Below are positions 56,488 to 64,000 of a DNA stretch of 64,000 nt, piece after piece. The translations under genes were made by a program, and so were the position numbers. The DNA comes from Nocardioides anomalus (GTDB lineage: Bacteria; Actinomycetota; Actinomycetes; Propionibacteriales; Nocardioidaceae). Location: NCBI RefSeq assembly GCF_011046535.1, contig NZ_CP049257.1:3472001-3536000 (forward strand). The letters are read 5' to 3'. Under the pieces are notes generated by a model. That model had not been told where the DNA came from. It was given only the letters and a program-made list of their open reading frames with translations, and did not search any database. Within the stretch, counting starts at the first letter, position 1. The number at the start of each line of letters is the position of its first letter.

Positions 56488-56533
56488 GGGCGGGGCAAGC
56501 CCCGCCCGCAATGCGCGGCCGCCTCTGGCGGCC
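56488..56533. repeat. Two adjacent GC-rich hairpins
   Basis: GGGCGGGGC-AA-GCCCCGCCC at 56488-56507 and GGCCGCC-TCT-GGCGGCC at 56517-56533, both perfect. The first is a possible mfd terminator or part of a structured RNA. Confidence 0.75.
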
Positions 56534-56617
56534 ACGCTTGCGTCACGATCTACGACAACCCCAACCGCATCCACCCACCCACGTGAAGGCGAAGGCGAGG
56601 GTGCCGCCGCCAAACCA

Positions 56618-56801
56618 GGCCGCCTGTGGGCTGACCCGGCCCCCGCCGGACCGCAGCCCCCTCGCCGAACGCTAGACCCGCGGCGTGGGGCACGCATGCC
56701 CAACGCAAGAGGGCTGGGAGCAGTCGCGTGCAACACGGCGTCGGTTGCGTTCGGTGAGGGGGCTGCGGTCCGGCGGGGGCCGGGTCAGTCCACAGGCGGC
56801 C
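56618..56801. repeat. Long inverted repeat, 55-base arms with two mismatches
   Basis: 56618-56672 and 56747-56801 are reverse complements at 53 of 55 positions, with a 74-base loop that itself holds a GGGCA-CGCA-TGCCC stem. A palindrome this long with few mismatches is far from chance and recent or under selection. The size suggests a MITE-like element or a long structured RNA; no transposase is nearby. Confidence 0.85.
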
Positions 56802-56846
56802 GGAACCCCGAGAGCCGCACCACGAGCCGAAGCACCCAGAAGCCAA

Positions 56847-60401
<3,555 letters not shown>

Positions 60402-60533
60402 GGGCAGCCAATCGGTGAGCAGGTGGAGCGCGGTCGCGGCAGGGAGGGCACAGCAGCACAGCCCCCATCCGCGCGCGGGTGGGGGTGTTGGATTCAGTCT
60501 ACGAGCCGCCGCCGACAGCCCCGAGGCCTCGGC

Positions 60534-60968
60534 TCAGCCCTCCTGGGCCGATTCCTGGGCCGATTCCTGGGCCGGCTCCTGGGCGGCCGGCTCGGCCGGC
60601 GACCGCAGCACGCAGAACTGGTTGCCCTCCGGGTCGGCGAAGGTCACCCACCCGCTGCCCGGTCCGTACTTCCCGCGGTGGTCGGCGACCACCTCCGCGC
60701 CGTACTCCCGCAGCCACTCGACCTCCTCGTCGCGGCCGCGCTCGCGCGGGCGCACGTCGAAGTGCCAGTTCTTGCCGCGCACCCGGTCCGGCACCTCGAT
60801 GAACAGCACCTGGTGCCCGGTCTCCGGGTCGCGGATCATGCACTCCTCGTGCCCGGGCAGGTTCGGGTCGCCGTCGATGTCGACGTAGCCGAGCACCGGC
60901 TTCCACCACTCGGAGAGCTCGTAGGCGTTGCCGCAGTCGATGGTCGTGTGCGAGATCGAGGAAGCCAT
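60534..60968 (-). CDS. VOC family protein with repetitive C-terminal tail
   Basis: A 144-residue VOC protein: ISHTTIDCGNAYELSEWWKPVLGYVDIDGDPNLPGHEECMIRD, then KNWHFDVRPRERGRDEEVEWL and WVTFADPEGNQFCVLRSP, the Glyoxalase_6-like pattern. The last ~20 residues are AQEP/AQES repeats encoded by tandem 12-base units (60541-60588), so the tail length may vary between strains. The ATG at 60968; no clear RBS. Function unknown. Confidence 0.8.
   Translation of the reverse strand: MASSISHTTIDCGNAYELSEWWKPVLGYVDIDGDPNLPGHEECMIRDPETGHQVLFIEVPDRVRGKNWHFDVRPRERGRDEEVEWLREYGAEVVADHRGKYGPGSGWVTFADPEGNQFCVLRSPAEPAAQEPAQESAQESAQEG
60541..60588. repeat. Tandem 12-base repeat in the VOC gene tail
   Basis: TCCTGGGCCGAT repeated about four times, the first two exactly, the last two with changes. 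It encodes the AQES/AQEP tail. Confidence 0.75.
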
Positions 60969-61082
60969 GGAGCCACCCTGCCCAGGGCGTGCGGTCCGCT
61001 CAACCCGGTTTCGGCGTACCCGATGTTGGGGACCCGTGCGCCCCGCGGCACCTTCGGGACCCTCGATGTGGCTCAGTGGTAG

Positions 61083-61131
61083 CGAGGGGCCGGCATCTGA
61101 GGGGTTGGGGGATCACTCTGCCGGCCCCTCG
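61083..61131 (-). terminator. Long perfect hairpin downstream of the sulfotransferase gene
   Basis: CGAGGGGCCGGCA (61083-61095) pairs perfectly with TGCCGGCCCCTCG (61119-61131) around a 23-base loop, 25 bases after the sulfotransferase stop. It is preceded on the plus strand by GTGGCTCAGTGGTAG, a tRNA-D-arm-like sequence. Confidence 0.55.
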
Positions 61132-61155
61132 ACCGCGTCCAGGCGACCGCTGACG

Positions 61156-61992
61156 TTACCAGCCCCACGCCTCGCGGAGACTCAGCCCGAGCCGGTCCTC
61201 GAGGCGTTCCACCTCGGGCGCGAGTGCGGTGCGCACCGCCACCACGTCCCGCTCCTCCGGGCGCACCGAACTGCGGTCGAGGGGTCGGTACAGGACGCGG
61301 TGCACCAGAGGGGACCGCTTGACGTGCCCGACGATCCGGGCGCCGTCGTGCTCGCGCAGCCAGTCGGCTCCCCGGCGCGCGAGGTTCGCGGCGCGGACGG
61401 ATCGCGCCTTGGCGGCCGTGAGCTTGGCCCGGCGTTCCTCTTCACTGAGCGGCAGCGGGTCGATGTCGAGGAAGTCCGTCACCGCGTCGAGGAAGCCCTG
61501 CGGGTCGCGGCCGAGGTCGTCGAAGACGGCCACGTGCACCAGCTCGCGCGGGTAGTGCTCGAGGAAGCGCTCGAGCCCGGTGGCGTAGCGCCCGTGGCCG
61601 AGCAGCTCCGGGCGGCGCTCAAGGGCGTCGGAGAAGGGCTCCAGCCACATGCCGTGCTTCTGGGCGTACAGGTAGGAGGACCAGGCGCGCTCGACGGGGT
61701 CGCGCAGCGAGACCATGAAGCGGACCGACGGGCCGAGGGTCGCCCGGATCCGGTCGGCGGCCTGAGGGTGGAAGAGGTAGTCCTGGCACACCTCGCCGAC
61801 CACGGACTCACCACGGGCGTCGCGGAACTGCTCGGCGTACCAGTCCGTCCCGCGGTCGTAGTAGCGGTCGAAGAAGTAGAGGTCCTTGGCCGGGGTGAGG
61901 TAGACGTCCGGGTGGCGCAGGAGCGTCTCGTGGAGCCACGAGGAGCCCGCCTTGTCCGGCCCGATGTACAAGAAGTTGGGCAGCCTGCTCAC
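61156..61992 (-). CDS. Sulfotransferase family protein
   Basis: A 278-residue PAPS-dependent sulfotransferase: NFLYIGPDKAGSSWLHETLLRHPDVYLTPAKDLYFF holds the 5'-phosphosulfate loop and the KDL-YFF motif; SVRFMVSLRDPVERAWSSYLYAQKHG is the 3'-phosphate-binding R-D-P-x-x-R-x-x-S-x-Y segment. The type matches heparan/tyrosine-like bacterial sulfotransferases. The GTG at 61992 overlaps the stop of the fusion gene upstream (GTGA), so they form one operon, and the window edge may hold more of it. Confidence 0.87.
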   Translation of the reverse strand: MSRLPNFLYIGPDKAGSSWLHETLLRHPDVYLTPAKDLYFFDRYYDRGTDWYAEQFRDARGESVVGEVCQDYLFHPQAADRIRATLGPSVRFMVSLRDPVERAWSSYLYAQKHGMWLEPFSDALERRPELLGHGRYATGLERFLEHYPRELVHVAVFDDLGRDPQGFLDAVTDFLDIDPLPLSEEERRAKLTAAKARSVRAANLARRGADWLREHDGARIVGHVKRSPLVHRVLYRPLDRSSVRPEERDVVAVRTALAPEVERLEDRLGLSLREAWGW

Positions 61993-63941
61993 GACAGCCC
62001 CCGTCCGAGCCGGCGGGCCAGGCCGAGCATGCGCTGCGGCTGCACGCCGGGTCCCGCCACGGCCAGCGCGAGCCACGCGTGGGGCGCGGCCGGGTAGCGG
62101 CGCAGGGCGCGCCCGGCGATGCGGAGCCCGCGGGCGCGCTGTCCACCCGCCGCGCGTGCGTAGGCGATCTGGCCGAGGATCCGTGCGTGCCCGCGCCGTC
62201 GGCGGCGGAAACCAGGGTGTTTGTCGAGCATGTACTCCAGCGCGGTCGCCGTGTTGAGGGACTTGTCCCTGAACCAGGAGGGCACGTCCTTGCGGATGTC
62301 GGCGAGGACCTCCTCCACCGCCCCCACCTTGCCCGCGGAAGTGGCGCGGAGCAGCCAGTCGTAGTCCTCGCCGTAGCTGAAGGGGAGCTCCTCGTCGTAG
62401 AGCCCGGCCACGTCGAAGGCCGCCCGCGGCATCATCAGCGTCGAGCTGTGCAGCTCCTTGACCCGGTTGTGCAGCAGTCGCTCGTGGCTCACCACGGGCT
62501 CCCGCGCGGGCCAGTCGACGTCACCCTGCTCTCCCATGAGGAGCCGGATCCCCGCGCCGACCGCCAGCAGGTCGGGGTCGGACTCGAGGCGCTCGACCTG
62601 ACGGCGGACCTTGGACGGGTGCCAGAGGTCGTCGTCGTCGCAGCTCGCGTAGTACGCCCCGCGCGACTCGAGGAGGCCGCTGTTGCGAGCCCCGCAGAGG
62701 CCGCCCGTGCGCGTGTTGTTGATGGAGCGCACCTGGCGCTCAGGACGCGAGAGGGCTGTGAGCGTGGGGTCGATCTCCTCGCGGTCGTGGACGACGACGA
62801 TCTCGATCGGACCGTCGTAGTCCTGATCGATGATCGAGGCCAGAGTCTGCTTCAGCAGCGCGTTGCGGCCACGGGTCGGGATGACGACGCTGACCAGCGC
62901 AGGGGTCGTCCTCGGCGTGGGTGCTGGTGTGGTCACGGTGTGCTCCTCGGTGCTGGACGCGGGTGCGGTGCTGATCACCGGCGGCGTCCGGTGGGACGTG
63001 TGGGTCGGGTAGCCGTAGGCGCGCAGCAGCGGCAGGGTCATCGCGGTGACGACGGCGCGGTCGCGCCGCCCCATCTGGTGGGACCAGCGGTCGTCGCGAC
63101 GCAGCTCGAGCACGCCCGAGCTGAACCTGGACGGGTTCCCGGACAGGCCGTGACTCGGCTCCAGGACGACGCGTCCCCGGTCGTCGATCGGGGCGAGGTC
63201 CGTCGCGGACAGCTCCACACCCAGCGCCCTCGCGGCGGCCAGGGTGCTGCGGGCGGGGTGCTGCACGAAGTCCTCGTAGCGCAGCCGCGCCGAGGGCCTG
63301 CGGCCCCACGCCGCGATCGCGGCCATCTCGACCTGCAGGGCGCTCCACTGGGCCGCGGAGCGGTGGGCCGGGATCCGCCACATCTCGAGCGCGCCGCCGG
63401 ACCCGCCGGCGTCGGCGTGCGGGCGCTCCACGGTGCGCGTCCAGGACCACGCCACGGCGCGGGGGTCACGCACCACGTTGAGCATGCGGAGGTCCAGCTC
63501 GGGCGCGCCGGCGAGAGCCTGACCGAAGGCCGGGCCCTTGGAGGCGTCGACCACGACGCCGCTCCCCGTCACCTCGGCCACCGCCTGGTAGATCGCAGTG
63601 TAGGCGGACTGCAGCTCGGACAGCGCCGACGATCGACGGCGGACGGTCAGCAGGGCCGGCAGGTTGCGCTGCCGGGCCGCAGCACGCTGGAGGGACACCA
63701 AGCGGCTGAACACCGCCGTGTCCCACCCGCCGAAGGCCAGCTCGCCGACCCGGCTCCACAACGGGCACGCCGAGAACCGCTCACCGCAACCGCAGAGCTC
63801 GTCCGACGGGCCGACGTACCGGGCGAGGTCGATGAGCTCACCGACGTTGGTCCACCCCCGGGAGGCGCCGAGCACTCGCTCGACCACCGTGGACCCCGAG
63901 CGGCCGAAGCCCCCCAGGTACACCACCGTGACGGCTGCCAT
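61989..63941 (-). CDS. Sulfotransferase-glycosyltransferase family 2 fusion protein
   Basis: A 650-residue protein with two enzyme domains. Residues ~1-310 are a sulfotransferase-like domain: VYLGGFGRSGSTVVERVLG (PAPS loop) and MLNVVRDPRAVAWSWTRT (3'-phosphate site). Residues ~345-560 are a GT2 domain: VSVVIPTRGRNALLKQTLASIIDQ, then YYASCDDDDLWHP with the DxD motif and DYDWLLRATSAG; the last ~90 residues are basic (KHPGFRRRRRGHAR). A GTG at 62936 with GAGGAG six bases upstream could start the GT2 half separately. Likely makes a sulfated surface glycan together with the next gene. ATG at 63941. Confidence 0.82.
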   Translation of the reverse strand: MAAVTVVYLGGFGRSGSTVVERVLGASRGWTNVGELIDLARYVGPSDELCGCGERFSACPLWSRVGELAFGGWDTAVFSRLVSLQRAAARQRNLPALLTVRRRSSALSELQSAYTAIYQAVAEVTGSGVVVDASKGPAFGQALAGAPELDLRMLNVVRDPRAVAWSWTRTVERPHADAGGSGGALEMWRIPAHRSAAQWSALQVEMAAIAAWGRRPSARLRYEDFVQHPARSTLAAARALGVELSATDLAPIDDRGRVVLEPSHGLSGNPSRFSSGVLELRRDDRWSHQMGRRDRAVVTAMTLPLLRAYGYPTHTSHRTPPVISTAPASSTEEHTVTTPAPTPRTTPALVSVVIPTRGRNALLKQTLASIIDQDYDGPIEIVVVHDREEIDPTLTALSRPERQVRSINNTRTGGLCGARNSGLLESRGAYYASCDDDDLWHPSKVRRQVERLESDPDLLAVGAGIRLLMGEQGDVDWPAREPVVSHERLLHNRVKELHSSTLMMPRAAFDVAGLYDEELPFSYGEDYDWLLRATSAGKVGAVEEVLADIRKDVPSWFRDKSLNTATALEYMLDKHPGFRRRRRGHARILGQIAYARAAGGQRARGLRIAGRALRRYPAAPHAWLALAVAGPGVQPQRMLGLARRLGRGLS

Positions 63942-64000
63942 CTGTCTCGTCCCCCCGGACCTTGGGTGTCCACCACCCCTGAGACGGGGTGGAGACGCAC

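Larger units (their letters stand above)
56278..56846. repeat. 569-base gene-free region with nested inverted repeats
   Basis: It lies between the mfd stop and the lipoprotein start, both on the minus strand. It contains at least five hairpin-forming segments: 56382-56459, 56404-56418 (nested), 56488-56507, 56517-56533 and 56618-56801. No frame shows coding character. Parts look less GC-biased than the surroundings (GTTCTTGCTTGTTGGAGTGA). Confidence 0.75.

Noticed and set aside
61064..61135. A tRNA gene on the plus strand starting at GTGGCTCAGTGGTAG
   Set aside because: No anticodon stem-loop or GGTTCRA T-arm can be placed; the rest folds as a single long hairpin.

Overview
The window is very GC-rich, tightly packed, and full of 4-base ATGA/GTGA gene overlaps and GTG starts. 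It contains a mycothiol enzyme (mca), a DUF4307-greA block, and an mfd-mazG-eno-ftsB-DUF501-ppx string in the order known from Mycobacterium (Rv1020-Rv1026), plus a metB/cbs/GDSL-lipase/greA/mca set reminiscent of Rv1074c-Rv1083. Together these point to an actinobacterial chromosome, most likely a Nocardioides-type member of the Nocardioidaceae; the genus is inferred from gene style and not proven. No prophage, CRISPR array or complete insertion sequence is visible.

Layout. 1-6065: the 3' part of a conserved 'Nit1'-type nitrilase cluster (radical SAM, GNAT-AIR synthase fusion, nitrilase, MSMEG_0570-like protein, flavoprotein, a second nitrilase-fold protein that has lost its catalytic residues, and a glycosyltransferase). 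6062-9195: hydrolases, an epoxide hydrolase and mca on the minus strand. 9226-10290: DUF4307 gene and greA. 10306-11584: a small island with an AbiEi/nuclease-like gene between two near-identical perfect palindromes, ending at an inverted relic of the ilvA 3' end. 11598-16609: ilvA, AI-2E-type permease, MutL and metB, minus strand. 16653-22855: mixed small metabolic and stress genes, then a 725-residue hendecad coiled-coil protein. 23103-29532: ABC1 kinase, a five-gene minus-strand run ending in a GNAT gene, cobalamin-type binding protein, TetR regulator and FBP-type zinc protein. 29533-29935: non-coding repeats. 29936-34245: MoxR ATPase, GNAT, VWA protein, SseB-like protein. 34288-43851: YchJ, beta-propeller plus polytopic membrane pair, thiolase/OB-fold pair, cbs, GDSL lipase and DinB. 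43982-47929: ABC transporter with its two-component system. 48003-56262: Bax inhibitor-like protein, secreted protein, an unusual UAA-anticodon tRNA, uracil-DNA glycosylase, small envelope proteins, ppx, DUF501, ftsB, eno, mazG and a SurA-like lipoprotein. 56263-56846: a gene-free block of nested inverted repeats. 56847-63941: mfd, a VOC protein, a sulfotransferase, and a sulfotransferase-glycosyltransferase fusion.

Regulation. At least twelve gene starts carry a TANNNT-like hexamer ending 6-7 bases before the ATG/GTG with no room for a ribosome binding site, a leaderless-transcript signature. Other starts (greA, msrA, the coiled-coil gene, the Bax inhibitor gene, the ABC ATPase gene) have clear purine-rich RBSs. 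A 20-bp TetR-type palindrome overlaps the -10 of the OB-fold/thiolase operon.

Most noteworthy: the catalytically dead nitrilase paralogue inside the Nit1 cluster, the palindrome-bounded nuclease-like cassette, the 55-base inverted repeat upstream of the mazG operon, the short-variable-loop UAA tRNA, and the sulfotransferase-GT2 fusion with a plausible internal start.
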